Source: Seiridium cupressi
Taxonomy: Eukaryota; Ascomycota; Sordariomycetes; Amphisphaeriales; Sporocadaceae
Length of the DNA: 64,000 nucleotides
Reading direction: 5' to 3'
Assembly (NCBI GenBank): GCA_036674765.1
Contig: JARVKI010000127.1
Location: 1-64,000, forward strand
Shown here: positions 34,232 through 46,605 of the stretch, one piece after another
Layout of the letters: each line of letters opens with the position of its first letter
Position numbering within the stretch: position 1 is the stretch's first letter
Translations under genes and position numbers: made by a program
Notes under the pieces: generated by a model
Told to the model about the DNA's origin: nothing
The model's database searches: none
Seen by the model: only the letters and a program-made list of their open reading frames with translations

Positions 34232-36523
34232 ATGCCCCGCGGCACGTCAACATTCGTGCCGGGCATTGCACGAGATGATTCCGACGACGAGCTCGGAGAT
34301 GAGGACCACCCGTGGGAATGGATACACCAATCGCCCGGCGACACGCCAGCCAAGTCGGACAGGCCGGAATCTACGCGAAAGCGAAAGCGCGACGATGGGC
34401 GGGGAAGGATTACTGGTGCCCGGATGGGTACTTTCGAGTGCTACATAGGCGATTGCGTCCTCCTTAAGGCTGAGGGATCTCATGAGGCTTGGGTCGGCAT
34501 CATCACCGAGTTTGTCGACAACGACGAGGACGGTGATAAGGCGGCCAACTTTCTGTGGTTTTCGAGCGAGAACGAGATCCGGAACAAGCAAAAAAAGAGG
34601 ACTGATTCTCTTCCGGTGCGTACGCTTCAACTGGGTTGTTGACAGATTGAAGGGGTTTTGCTGACTTTTTGGGAATGGTAGAACGAGCTGTACATTACAC
34701 CGAGCAGCGACATCAACCCCCTAGCCTCGATAAATGGCACAGCAATTGTCCTGTCACATCAGCAGTTCTTGCTTCAGTACCCAAACGGCAAGATCCCCCG
34801 TAATGCAGCTGGGCACAACAAGACTTTCATCTGCCGGCGAGGATGTAACACGAGAACGGCCACGTATACTGATGAGTTCGTCTGGGAGGACATGTACCAT
34901 GGAAAAGAAGAGGAAATAGCTCCTTTGGTCGAGTTTGTGGAATCCAAGACCAAAGCTACCAGGAGGAAACGAAAAGGAGACCATCCCGCGCTGGAAGCTG
35001 CGTTTATAGGGGATCGCGATGATTTCGACCATGACGACGATGACGGCGACCTGGGCGTGCAAGGTCGGCCGACAGTCTCCACGCCTAGAAAGAAGCAGAA
35101 AACATCCAAGGCGGTCACCCCTTCGAACAGGAAGATTGTCTTGAAGAAGGCGTTGGAGTTTACACCCCTGGGTACCCGGATCCTCTCGCCCAGTCATCAC
35201 CAGTCTTCGCCGTTCCAGATAGCGCGTGCTCAGCTGCATGTTGCCTCCGTCCCCACTAGTCTGCCATGTCGAGAGTCGGAGTTTTCTCTTGTATATTCGC
35301 ATCTGGAGGCCGCCATCACCGACGGTTCTGGTGCCTGCATCTACATCTCAGGCACTCCTGGCACTGGAAAGACAGCCACTGTCCGCGAGGTGGTCTCCAG
35401 GCTAGATGATGCGGTACGGTCCGACGAGCTTGACGATTTCATCTTTGTCGAGATCAACGGGATGAAGATCACCGATCCACACCAGTCCTATTCGCTGCTC
35501 TGGGAGGCCCTTCGCGGGCAGCGCGTCAGCCCGAGCCAGGCTCTGGATCTCCTCGAACGCGAGTTCAACAATCCCAGTCCAAGACGTATCCCGTGCGTGG
35601 TCCTCATGGATGAACTTGATCAGCTGGTCACCAAGAATCAGAGCGTCATGTACAACTTCTTCAATTGGCCCGGACTGAGGCACTCCCGGCTTATCGTGCT
35701 GGCGGTCGCCAACACGATGGATCTGCCCGAGAGGACACTGAGCAACAAGATCAGCAGTCGTCTTGGACTTACGCGCATTACGTTTCCCGGCTACAACCAT
35801 GAACAGCTCATGAAGATCATCCAGTCGCGGCTTGAAGGTGTACCGGGCAACATTGTGGAGCCGGATGCAGTACAGTTTGCAAGTCGAAAAGTTGCGGCTG
35901 TCAGTGGCGATGCGCGTCGAGCACTCGACATCTGTCGCCGAGCTGTCGAGCTGGCCGAAGCTGAAGTCAAGGGAGGAGGAGTATCGGAGCCCTCCACGCC
36001 AAGCAAGAGAGCAAAGGAGAAGGAGGAGTTGGCTGAACTCGAAAAGAAACGGGCTACCAAGGGGAGAGTAACCATTGCAACAGTGAAGCGAGCCATCAAC
36101 GAAGCGACTTCGAGTCCTCTGCAACAGTATCTGCGAGCTCTTCCATATGCCTCCAAGCTTGTCCTTGCTGCACTGTTGGTCCGAAACCAGAGAACAGGAC
36201 TGCCGGATAGCACCTACGGAGACGTGCAGGAAGAATTGCGACGAGCTCTGGTTCTGGACTCGAGCAGCAAGCGGGTGAAACTGCTCACGGGTCAGTCGGA
36301 GCTGGATCTGGATGTGTCTCGGCGAAAGCAAAATGTCACGGGCATGACGAGGGCTACAGGGATAAGTTCTGCCGCAGTGGATCTTACTGGTGCCGGTATC
36401 ATTATATTAGAAGGCCAAAGACCGGAGCGACCCAGCAAGATAAGACTTGCCGTGGGCGATGAGGAAGTTAAGCTGGCTTTCCGCGATGACCCCGAGATCA
36501 AAGCTCTGGGTATAACATTCTAA
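34232..36523 (+). CDS. ORC1: Origin recognition complex subunit 1 (BAH + AAA+)
   Basis: Two exons, 34232-34615 and 34682-36523 (intron 65 bp, phase 0), 741 residues. The N-terminus is acidic, then a BAH domain spans about residues 65-210 (FECYIGDCVLLKAEG, WVGIITEFVDND, ...FICRRGCNT). A charged disordered linker carries basic KKQK-type signals. The AAA+ module has Walker A GTPGTGKTA (about 352), Walker B VVLMDELDQL (about 435), sensor-like AVANTMDLPER, and the lid with GDARRALDICRRAVE. A C-terminal winged-helix region follows (LPYASKLVLAALL, TYGDVQEELRRAL). ORC1 binds replication origins in the nucleus and, with Cdc6, loads the MCM helicase; its BAH domain contacts nucleosomes. It is convergent with PRP46, with 147 bp between stops. 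Confidence 0.95.
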
Positions 36524-36670
36524 TGTACATAGTAGACACCCTGGCCCTTCGTGGGCTGTTTTTGCATGATACCCTGCTTGATTTACCCTCCCTTCATTCT
36601 ATATGCGCACGTCAAGCTCATCTTTTAATTATGTCGACTGAGTAGTTTTAAGATATGCCGGTCCTCCTCA

Positions 36671-38131
36671 TCAATACCTTTGCCTTCCCAATGTCGGCTT
36701 CCACTCCAATGGATGTGTATCGGGGGTCGCATTCGGATCGGGTTTCCAGATCTTGATTGTCTTGTCCGCCTCTCCTACGATGAGTCGCAGGCCTGTCTGG
36801 TCAAACGTCGAACTCATGATGCCAGCTTCGGCGTCCAGAGATCCAGGTTGTGCAATCGAGTCCAAGGACTGGTATCGATGACCTGACTTCCAATCCCAGA
36901 AACTCATAGATCCGTTGTCGCCGCCCGAGAACAGCACTTCTTCGTTCGCCGCGAGGGAGTTTATGACAGCATTGTGACCATCAAAGTTCTGCATGAAAGC
37001 TCCCTCGGGACACTTCCATTGCTTGATGCTGCCTGTGCTTGCCGAGGCGAAAGTAAATTCGCTGGGGTGAAGTGCAAGTGCGCGTACACCCTTCTTGTGA
37101 TGTGTCAATACTCCCATTGTCTTGCCGGCGGCAAGATCCCACATTCGTACCGTCGCATCGAGGGAGGCACTAATGACTTGGGGGTCTGCTGCTTGACATT
37201 TCACGTCGGCGACAGTCTGCTTGTGCCCGGAGAGGACATGTACATTGCTTCTCGTCCGCATATCCCAGACTCTGGCCGCACCGTCTCGACCACCAGTAAC
37301 CAGGACATCCAAGGTGGGGTGTAGGGAGAGGGTATATACACCGCTTAGATGCCCATGGTAATGTCGTATCACCTTGTTCGTTTCCAAATCCCAGCACTTG
37401 ACCATCTTATCTTCTCCGCAAGAGAAGAGGTACGGATGCCGTGGTGAAATAGCCAGTCCCCGCACTGTCGATATGTGACCGGTCAAAGTCAGTTTGAGGT
37501 TGCCCGTCGCAAGATCCCATATCTTGATAGTTCGGTCTCCTGCACCACTAGCGAACCACTGATTCCCAGGCTCGACAGCTAGGGCTCGTACCCAGCCCAG
37601 ATGCCCAGAGATGACCCTCATCAACTTCCATGGCGGGTGCCAGTCGGGTCTGACCTGATGTGTAGCTTGAGCGCGTGCGACGCTCAACTGGCTCGAAGGC
37701 TCGTCTCTAGACCGTGTCGTCGAGGTGAACGGCTGTTTGGTTCTCTGTACCAGTGCGGTCGATGCACCGGCTGCTTGTGATGACGGCATCGACTTCTCGG
37801 CAATCCCCTCAATCAGCTTCTGCGTTCTCTGTTCCTCTGGTGCTGGGGCCCCATCGGCGGCTGGGCCTTTGCCCTTCTTCTTCTTCCGCGCGCTCAGAGC
37901 ATTGGCTTGCTTTGCCGCCAGCGCGGCAGGAAGCTCTTTCACGTCTGCATATTCTGCGTGCAGTCGGACAGACAACGCCTCTTTAGAAGGAGGCTCAATT
38001 GACGACCCCTTCTCTAGTTCGCTCTCAGTGCCTAGCTTTTGCCGCTTCCTTGCTGCGACGGTCTCGGTATCTGCAAAAAGTGTCTTGGATTTCTTCGCAT
38101 TGCTGAGAGCCAGCGATTCGAGGTCCGGCAT
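36671..38131 (-). CDS. PRP46: Pre-mRNA splicing factor PRP46/PLRG1 (WD40)
   Basis: A single-exon frame of 486 residues from the ATG at 38131 ([19 protein letters not shown]). The frame extends further upstream but without another ATG of good context. The N-terminal 170 residues are charged and Ala/Lys-rich. They are followed by seven WD40 repeats that start with the diagnostic [19 protein letters not shown] and include [58 protein letters not shown] and [19 protein letters not shown]. The protein ends [11 protein letters not shown], typical of the family. PRP46 is a core component of the Prp19-associated (NineTeen-related) complex in the activated spliceosome. It is divergent from NAS6 across 612 bp. 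Confidence 0.95.
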   Translation of the reverse strand: MPDLESLALSNAKKSKTLFADTETVAARKRQKLGTESELEKGSSIEPPSKEALSVRLHAEYADVKELPAALAAKQANALSARKKKKGKGPAADGAPAPEEQRTQKLIEGIAEKSMPSSQAAGASTALVQRTKQPFTSTTRSRDEPSSQLSVARAQATHQVRPDWHPPWKLMRVISGHLGWVRALAVEPGNQWFASGAGDRTIKIWDLATGNLKLTLTGHISTVRGLAISPRHPYLFSCGEDKMVKCWDLETNKVIRHYHGHLSGVYTLSLHPTLDVLVTGGRDGAARVWDMRTRSNVHVLSGHKQTVADVKCQAADPQVISASLDATVRMWDLAAGKTMGVLTHHKKGVRALALHPSEFTFASASTGSIKQWKCPEGAFMQNFDGHNAVINSLAANEEVLFSGGDNGSMSFWDWKSGHRYQSLDSIAQPGSLDAEAGIMSSTFDQTGLRLIVGEADKTIKIWKPDPNATPDTHPLEWKPTLGRQRY

Positions 38132-38743
38132 CTTGCAATGCGCGCTCGGATTCACGCGTCGCCAAGTGTGCCTTCCTGTAGGCCTGACCTGAGCTGACAA
38201 TACTGAGCGGGTTGGCTGGGCGGGTACTAGGTTTCGGCGCTTCTGCGACGTGCTTCTCGGAGAAGAAGATGGATGTTGGGATATTCGGGCGAGTGTTGGA
38301 AAGTTGACGCTGTCGGAGCTAAAGTCGCCCCAGCTTTCTGAGCTGCCTCAAGTTTCAGTTATCAGGCCGTCGAGGCACACTAACACCCCGCTATATGCAT
38401 ATCCTCAGGCTGCTCCTGCCGGGCAATTGGGACTTCGTCATCCACCCCTGGCGGCAAACAGTATAATTGTCAATCAACTCGTCCGTCAATAGGGTACTGG
38501 TGTGTAAAGCTCCCTTGAAAAAAATCTTTATTTGAGTACGAAACTCCCGAAACGCTGAAATTTCTCTGTACTCTTGGTATATTGTGCGACTGTCTGTTTG
38601 CCGCTTTCTTGGCGAGGGTCTTCTCAGAGTGCGGTACTCAGCACCTTGTAAGCCAGTCAGCCCATAACCTCCTCAGAGTTGCTTTCTCCTCCATTCTTTC
38701 TGCCAGAAAAGGTAGACATTCACTGACTAGCAAACACCAGAAA
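38132..38743. promoter_or_regulatory. Divergent promoter between PRP46 and NAS6
   Basis: 612 bp between the two start codons, containing the 5' leaders and promoters of both genes. No sharp TATA box is evident. Pairing of housekeeping genes this way is common in fungi. No specific operator was recognised. Confidence 0.5.
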
Positions 38744-39870
38744 ATGGATCCAGATCAGTCAAAGTTCGCCATACATGCAGCGGCTCGGGAGGGGAAGGGT
38801 ACGTCGAATTGATGCAGGGCCGCACCCTGGGGGATTCACGCTGACCAAGTCATTATCTCGTGCAGTCACTGTAGTTGAATCACTCCTGAATGTGAGGTCC
38901 TTTTTATACGATGACATACGGGCTTCGTCGCTGACCAGACTCCAGGCGGATGCAAAGCTGGCACGCCGAAAGGATGACGATGGTCGACTCCCCATCCACT
39001 GGGCCGCGTCGTCGAACCAGCCCGAGATCGTTCAACTACTAGCACAGCAGAAGCAGTTTGATCCAGATGTTGAGGTGAGTTGGAGAGCAGGCCTTATGAC
39101 GCTGTTCCAAATAGAGTCTTGCGTGTTGCGCATGCTAATAGCAAGCCAGGATGACAGCGGCTGGACACCTCTGATGATTGCAGCGAGTGTCAAAGATGGG
39201 GAAAAGTTGGTAGGCATGCTTCTAGGATGGGGCGCAGATGTTAACCAGACAAGTAATCACCAAGAGATGCGTCCGTGATATTGGAGAGATCCTTGGCTAA
39301 TCTCATACGCAGACAACAATGGACAGGTGAGGTGGGCGCGCTGCTGTCGTCCCATGCCTAGTAACTTACCGCCTTCCAGACCGCCCTTCACTTCGTTGCT
39401 TCAAAGAACAACCTGGAGATAGCCCGTCTATTTTTCGACAACAAGCCACCGGCCTCGGCCAGAATCCGAGATAAACGTGGCCAATATGCCTTGCATCGAG
39501 CCGCCGCCGTGGGATCCGTGCCCATGATCAATCTGCTCATCAAGAACAAGAGCCCATTGAACGCCACGGACAGCGCAGGCTACACGGCCTTGCATCATGC
39601 TATAGCGGAGGGACATGGTGAGTCATAAGACACGCCAATGGGATGCCTCTAAATCTATGCTAATCTTTCGCTAGGGGCTGCCGCTGTAGTGCTGATTAAA
39701 GCCGGGGCTGAGACAGATAAGAAGGACTCGGACGGTTTTTTGGCAATAGACCTGGCCCCTGACAAGGAGGTAAGCTTCCTTTCGCCGGCGTGTCACTTCA
39801 ATCTTAATATTCTTGACAGGTGCGCAAGTACGTTCAGCGGGAGGCGGAGAACGAGGGGATTGACTTGTAG
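38744..39870 (+). CDS. NAS6: Proteasome assembly chaperone Nas6/gankyrin (ankyrin repeats)
   Basis: Eight exons: 38744-38798, 38866-38891, 38946-39074, 39150-39252, 39313-39326, 39380-39617, 39675-39769, 39820-39870; 236 residues, matching yeast Nas6 and human gankyrin (PSMD10) length. Every junction has GT-AG ends and keeps the frame. The protein is a run of ankyrin repeats: DDDGRLPIHWAASSNQPEIV, DDSGWTPLMIAASVKDGEKL, TALHFVASKNNLEIARLF, RDKRGQYALHRAAAVGSVPM, DSAGYTALHHAIAEGHGAAA and DSDGFLAIDLAPDKEVRKYV. Nas6 binds the ATPase Rpt3 and guides assembly of the 19S regulatory particle. The 14-nt exon 5 and 26-nt exon 2 are unusually small microexons. It is convergent with the TMF gene, with 108 bp between stops. 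Confidence 0.93.
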
Positions 39871-39978
39871 GATTTGATATTCTATATTAGGCGGGTATCT
39901 ATGGTCCATGTGTAGAGAACATCGGGCCAGGATCACAATGTGCCAAAAGCACAACGCGAGTCTAAAACATGATCGAGC

Positions 39979-42597
39979 TCACTTGTGCGTGCGCTCAACC
40001 AAGTCTCTGTACATGGTCTTCACGTCGTCGACGTCGGCCCGTAGTTCCTCTACCAGCTCACTCTTCTCCCCGAGCATCTCCAACGTGGTCTGGTATCTAT
40101 CGTTGAGTTCTGCCACCTCTTTCTCCAGGGCTTCGACCTTTGTATTTGCCGATTTGCCTATCTCCACCTCCTTCATCAACGTTACTATCTCGCCCCGGGC
40201 CTCATCCCGCTGGCTCGTGATTCTTGCCAATTCCTCCTTGGCAGCAACCTTTTCACTCTCCAAGCGACGAATGCCAGCACTCATTCTCTCAACCAGCTGG
40301 ACTGACGGGCCGGCAGCAATAGTTGACACGGAGACCATGTCCTGGAGAACGTTGTGGGGTGAAGCTGGAGTTTCCGTGCTGTCAAAAGCGTCCTCCTTGT
40401 CCAGCGGATGAGTCGGGGAAGTGATCTGCTCTAGGCCACCAAGTATCGAGGGTGGTGTGCCTCCGGATTGTGCCGATGGTATGGAGAATATTGATGGGCG
40501 TGGCTGCTGAGAAGGCCGCCGCGCCGACAATGGCCTCTCGCTCGAACTGGGGTCCCCATTACTGGAGGGCGCTGATGCCTTGCGAAGCTTCGTCGGAAAG
40601 CTCTGCAGGCCAAGGAAATCGCTGCTGTACGTCCGTTGTGGCGCAGACAACAAAGGCGACGCTGGCCGGCTATTGTTCTGAAAGGCAACTTCGTCAATCC
40701 ACGGTCGGCGTTCCACCCCTGGTCTGTCCATAGAGTCTTGTCTCACGAGCGATCGTTGCTTTTCCATGTCGGCTTTGGTCTCAGCGAGCGCTTTTTCAGC
40801 CTCCTCGGCACGTTTCCGGAAGAGCTCTAGTTGAGCTTGGTGATCTGAGAGATCTCGCTGCACACTAGGTAGTTGGGTCTTGGCTTCTTCCAATTCTTCC
40901 TCCTGACGCTTCACACGTGCGGCCTGCGATCACTTAGTTTTCAACGCCGGGTGGCATCTGGTATATGGGAAACTTACAGATTCTCGTGCCTTTCTTCTCA
41001 TCTCAGACTCCCGTCGCAGTGCCTCATCCCTTTCTTTTTCTAAGCTCGCGGTTCTCGCAAGCAACGAAGCCTCCATTCCTTGCCAGTTCTCACTCGCTAT
41101 GGAATACTGTGTCTGCAGAGTCTCGATCTGCCGCAATAGTTTGGCCTGAGCATCACCTACGGCACCGGACGACGCTTCCTCGGCAGTAGCTCGAAGTGCT
41201 TCCAGCTTGCTCTCCAATATCTGCACCTCGCCCTTCAACTCTAATTCGACAGCTCTTGTGCGCTCTGCGGCTCTCTCGGCCTTTTCGCGTAGCTCATTGG
41301 TCGTGATCTTTGCTTTGTCTGCAGCGAGGCTCTTCTCTACTTGCATGGCAGCAATGGTGTCCTCCAGCTCCTTCACCTTGCGTTGGTTGTCCTCTCTAGC
41401 CTGGTCATTAACTTTAGCTGCCATTGTCCTAGCCCGGTCAGACTCCTCTCGAAGTTGTGCCTTCAGGTCAGATATCGTTGCATCCTTGGAAGAGATGGTG
41501 GTCCTGGAGCGATCCAGGTCTCTCTTGAGTTGAGTAACGGTCTTTTGCAACTCATCGCTCGCCTTCCTGTGGTCATCTATACCGCGCGCGGCGTCGCGCA
41601 AGTTCACCAACTCGATCTCAGCCTTCTGGCGCCAGATCTTTTGCTCGTTTGAGTCCTTCTCGTCAGCGGTGATTTGAGTCCTAAGTTTCTTGATGACGGC
41701 GCGTAGTTTCTGTTCGTTGCCAGCAAGCTTGTTTCCTTCCTCCATCAGCTGTGCAACCTGCAAGTCTTTTTCGGCCACCTTCTTCTCCAGGCTGCCGGCT
41801 GCGGCGGCGGAAACATCTTTCCTGGCAGCCTCGCTCGCCTCGCGAGCTAGGTATTGGAGTTTGGCCTGTAGGGCATCAACTTGTTCCACCTGACTATGTA
41901 ATTCCTCTTGGTGCTGAACTTGCGTTTCCTCCAGTGTCTTCTCAAGCTCTGCGATTCGTTTCTCGTAAAGGTCTAGCGAGGACACAATCTTTTCGCTAGT
42001 TGAAAGGGATACCGGTACCGTCTCCTCTTTCGTGGATGGCGGTCCTGTAATCACTAGTGCTGGTTCTGGTGTATATGGTCGATCCTCCTGTGTACTCGGG
42101 CGTGCAGAATCTCCCAGCTGTAACCCTCCGTTTACTGCTGAAGGTATATCCTGCACCTGTCTCTCCCCACCGTTCCCCACTATCTCGGTTGCGGCACTAG
42201 GTTGCTCATCCTTGGAGAGACTCGTCCGGGGAGAGGGGGCGGCGGCGGAAGCGGGAGAATCTGCCCTTGCAAGATCAGAGCTGGGTCTGGGACTTCGGTT
42301 CGCTGACGACAGCTCGGTCGACTGCCGGGCCGGTGAGGCTTCAGACCGCGGGGCACCAGCGCTTGCAGCATTCCTGGCTGCAACGGCTCGTGCCAGCCTT
42401 TCCTGTAGTCTGTCGCCGGCGGTTTTGCCCGATGTCGAGGCTGATCTTGAGACAGAAGCAGCAGAGGCAGGGCGCGAGGGCGGCTGCCTGGGCGCTGGCT
42501 CCTCCTCGGCTAGGATGTTATCCAATCTTGCTTCGACGCCAGCAACGGCCTGCGAAAGAAGGGAACCCCATCTCGAACCCTTAGACGGCGCGGACAT
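39979..42597 (-). CDS. TMF/Sgm1-type Golgi coiled-coil protein
   Basis: Two exons, 42597-40978 and 40923-39979 (intron 54 bp, phase 0), 854 residues. The N-terminus SRWGSLLSQAVAGVEARLDNIL is the conserved opening of the TATA element modulatory factor (TMF1/ARA160) and yeast Sgm1 family. A Ser/Ala/Pro-rich low-complexity region follows to about residue 190, then near-continuous coiled coil (residues about 200-570). After a second disordered Ser/Pro stretch, the C-terminal TMF-type coiled coil ends TLEMLGEKSELVEELRADV and VKTMYRDLVERTHK. Family members are Golgi-localised tethers that bind Rab6/Ypt6 through the C-terminal region. The identification rests on the two conserved ends. Confidence 0.9.
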
Positions 42598-44355
42598 ATC
42601 GATCCTTCACGATCAAGTGTTGTAGGCAGGCTCGTTGGTCCTATCGGTACATTGCATTGTAGGAGTGGACAGCTCAGCACTTGTGCAATCGCAATCTGCA
42701 GTTGTCGCTTCTGGGCTGTCGTCGTTGTAAGCTATGACGATTTGTCGCAAACTCCCGGCGCACCGACTTGTAGTACGAGAGGAGCCCGGGCTGAGTGCTC
42801 GTACTATGTACGGGATAATAGATTGTGCGAAGGGGGCACGATCTAGAGAGACGAGGTGTTAGTCAGTTGGGCTAGATGTTGTTGCCTTTTTGCCTGGATA
42901 TCATCTTGGGATAGCTTCCACCATCGACCTATCCATTCAGGAGGCTCTGCGCGAGAGGAGGGAAGATGTGCATACTTGGCAATTCAAACTCCAGCGGTTG
43001 CTTTATCCAAGGCCCTTGATGATATGTGTCAGGACCGGGGAAGCGTACGAGTAGGCCAGCGTGGATCAGGTTGAAGGGTGCATGCGCAGGCGGCAGCGTG
43101 TAGTGGACTGATCTCGAGGCAAAAGTGTAAGCTGGCACTTGAGGCTCCGTAACGCACCTTAACGACGCTCAGACTCGAGGTACCTAACGCAAAGCTACTT
43201 CGTGCTGGGATTAGAAGCCGTGCCAAGCGCGGACCTGGGCACAGACGACCTCCAGCCCCGAGCGTTCAGCACCAACAGCTCGGCACGCGGCGCCATGTAC
43301 CTCCTTCGAGATGTACCTCCCTCGAGGTTGGTACATTCATTGATCGGAGCAATCGTACAACGTACATACAAACACACCCATACACACTCATGCATACAAA
43401 TATATGCTTATTATATCACAAAGACCGAATTATAGCTACACTACTTTACTATTTCCAAGCACCATCTGGCCAAATATATGAGATATACCTTGGGGCACAC
43501 CCCCTTGCAGGTAGAATCCCGTGTGGGTGGCATTCCTTGGTACATACATGGCGCTCCTAGTTCTGCATACATAAATGATGCACATCTCCGGAGCTTGTTA
43601 CCCACGTTACCAAGTTACCTGCATAAAAGAATGCACGTGTATGTATGTGAATTATGTTTAAATGGTACTTCAGTCGTAGCGTGGGTTCACCTCATGCTGT
43701 CATTGTGGAGCTGCTGCAACCTTTTTCTTGCTGCATGTACATATTTCCAGAATTCCATGGCTCCCCACGCCCACGCCCACGCTCTGCGGTACGCCGGAAG
43801 CTTCGGTGTTAGGCGGGACCTGAATGGAGTGAGCCCTGGAGTACTCCGGCTTAAACACTCTACCAAACTAGCCTGCGGACATTCAGCCAAGTTATAGAGC
43901 ACGATACCAACACCGAAGACGCGCAGTCTGCCAGACATTCCCAGCTCGCGTGGTCTTGGACTTATGCAGTTTATACTTTTACCCTGTTCCCTCTCCTCTT
44001 TCCCCCTTTGCATAGCATAGCTGCGGAACATCTAGTGTTAGTGCAGTCACGACTTGGCTTTATCCCACTCTACCACCTATCAGAACGTCCTGATTTGTCT
44101 TGCTGACAGGGCTGCGGTCATTACATACTTCTGCTTCCTATTCATATCACGGATTCCCCGGCCGCCAGGATTGGTAACCGACTCATCGATTTGAATCAAG
44201 CACTTGCATGTGAACAGAGGACAGACACATTGTATGGCCAACCAATAAGTCCTCCTTCAACTCGGTCGCCCATATCTGACTTGTTCTAGACACGCCCATT
44301 GCTGTGGTTGTGCTCGCGACTGGCGACGTGGTAATTTATCAATTGAGATCCAGTC
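42598..44355. other. Intergenic region, TMF to ceramidase (divergent)
   Basis: About 1.76 kb between divergent genes, with both promoters. There is a CA/TA-rich simple stretch at about 43,350-43,410 (acatacaaacacaccc). No gene is supported; the short frames have no recognisable domain. Confidence 0.55.
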
Positions 44356-45496
44356 ATGTCAGGGTCCATCTTTGGGGCTCTTGCGGTGCCGTACCATGAG
44401 CCGCGAGAAGGTTTCTGGGGAGAGAAGACGGTGACCCTGAACTTCTGCGAAGAAGACTATGTCGTCAGCTATTACTGCGCCGAGATCTGCAACGTGAGCA
44501 TTTCGCCTGCGCCCCAGCTATTACCGCAACATATGCTGATGTGTGCATCCCGTAGACCCTAACAAACCTTCTCTTCATCTGGCTAGGCCTCAAAGGTATC
44601 CGGGACTGTCTGAAGTACGACCATCCTGCCATTTTCGTCGTTGCCTTTGTCGGCTACATGATCGTCGGAACGGGGTCGACGCTGTTCCATGCAACGTTGA
44701 AGTACCCGATGCAACTCGTCGACGAGCTTTCCATGATCTACACGACCTGCCTCATGTGTTTCGCCACCTTTTCCTACGGCAGATCTCGTTCACTCTCTGT
44801 CCTGCTCGCATTTGCCCTTGCCGGTCTTTCCTGGTACATCACAGCAAGATACTACCACACCAAGGACCCCCAATTCCACCAAGACGCTTACGCGGTTCTG
44901 ACCGCTTTCGTCGTCTTTTCCAACATGTGGATCATGGAGAGGACCGTGCGACCAGCATTGAGAGAACGGCAAGGGAAACGCTCGCCGTCTTCTCATGTTG
45001 CTCCGGCAGACGCAATCGTCAAGGACATGTGGATTATGGTGGCTACCGGTAGGGATTGCTCGTCCGTTCCGGCCTCTTCGTCCCCGGACTAACCAAGGTC
45101 TCAACCAGGTCTTACAATTTTCCTAGGTGGTTTCTTTATCTGGAACCTGGACAACGTCTACTGTGATACGATTCGTAGATGGAGACACAGTATGGGACTC
45201 CCATGGGCTGTCATCCTGGAGGGCCATGCCTGGTGGCATTTGATGACAGGAATAGGGGGTAAGACAATCTTCCATTACTCGGTGTCTCCGCTCGGGACCC
45301 TGGACGTACGAATGTACCCGAAGCTAACACCAACTGCTTAGCATATTACTATATCACTTGGAGAATCTGGATACATCGTTGCCTGGATGGCGACGAAGAC
45401 AGGTACCGACTTAGCTGGTCGTCTGTCTTCGCGATGCCCGACGTTGTCGCGGCAGAAGATGTGGCTAGTGTCGAAAACGGCAAGAAGACTGTTTGA
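44356..45496 (+). CDS. Alkaline ceramidase (YPC1/YDC1 family)
   Basis: Four exons: 44356-44493, 44556-45048, 45127-45258, 45342-45496; 305 residues. It is a seven-transmembrane protein of the alkaline ceramidase (CREST superfamily) type. The first exon has EPREGFWGEKTVTLNFCEEDYVVS-type sequence, the luminal start of the family. Catalytic zinc-site motifs are visible: GTGSTLFHATL, QLVDELSMIY and LEGHAWWHLMTG, supplying the His/Asp/Ser ligands. The enzyme hydrolyses (phyto- or dihydro-)ceramide to a sphingoid base and fatty acid at the ER/Golgi membrane, and in yeast can run in reverse. The C-terminal tail is short and hydrophilic. Confidence 0.94.
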
Positions 45497-46605
45497 GATG
45501 ATAGAAATGACTAAGTGAGCTGTTGTAGGGTGGGGGAGGCAAGAAGTTGAGACTCGGAGGAGAGCCGTGGGCGCCCGAACGCTGTCACCACTCCGGCTGA
45601 CTACAACGTTCTGAATGCAGAGTCAGGAGTTGCCCCATTATACAGCTACCGAGCCATGGTCGTAAATGATTGGTAGTTGACTTGCCATGTAGAAGACATC
45701 GGAAACTCCATGCAAGTGATAACAACTGCGGAGGTGTTAGCAGCATACACAGAAGCATGTCGCTGGAGCGATGCCTGACATTATCGTATCCTGCTTCCTA
45801 CCGTTTCAACTTGACCCATTTCTACCTCTGTAGCAGATCGTCTTAACGTAATCTTCAGTAGACTTCGGATGTCTTACGTCGCTAGATGTCAATGATCATT
45901 TTTGAGATAGTAACGTATCTAGCACCCAATTGGAGGGAATGGATGCTAAGCTGGTTCCTTCGCGCAGGGCTCCGAGACAGCGCTATACAGATGTACATAC
46001 AATTGGCAAATAAATTCACAACGGAGAGGCGGCAGACTGCAATATTGATGCCAGCAGCACCATGAATGTCTTGCGAACGACGGTCGAGCCGAACAATGGA
46101 TGGGCCGAAGTTGCGGTTGCCAAACGTACTTCGAGGGTGGGCTAATAAGATGACGGTGTCTATCCATACTTCTCCAATTGAGCCATGTGCGTAGCGGGGC
46201 TTAGGTATGCTACTGTGCGAGCATATGCAATATCTCGCCCAGGGGGGGGACGCCATTGGAGCCGACCAGCTTGAATTCGGCTTGAATTGGTCTTGGGCAG
46301 GGCCCACCATTACCTCACGCCCGCTGCACCTTCCAGCCTCAGGTTAAGCAATAAGTCAGTCTGCCCATTTCTATTTCACCCCTTAGATGCTGGATAACGA
46401 ACAGCACCTGCGCACTTCGCCCTGCAGTCAACTCGGCAATTCACGGAGTGGCATGACGTTTCTTTTGAATCTCAAACTTACACGGAGTAGCTCGGTCGCG
46501 CTGGCCTTATCCTGCGAGAGCTTCAGGGGCCCGACATCCAACACTTCCGCGACCTTCTAGACCGACCCGTCACCCGTCGCCCCAGCCAGAGCCAGAGCCA
46601 GAGCC
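45497..46605. other. Intergenic region upstream of SLA1
   Basis: About 1.1 kb with no supported gene. The last 21 bases (46585-46605) are three copies of GCCAGA plus GCC, ending directly at the SLA1 ATG, a tandem hexamer in the 5' leader. The run of ccaccggctga-type GC-rich sequence further left holds nothing I recognise. Confidence 0.55.
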
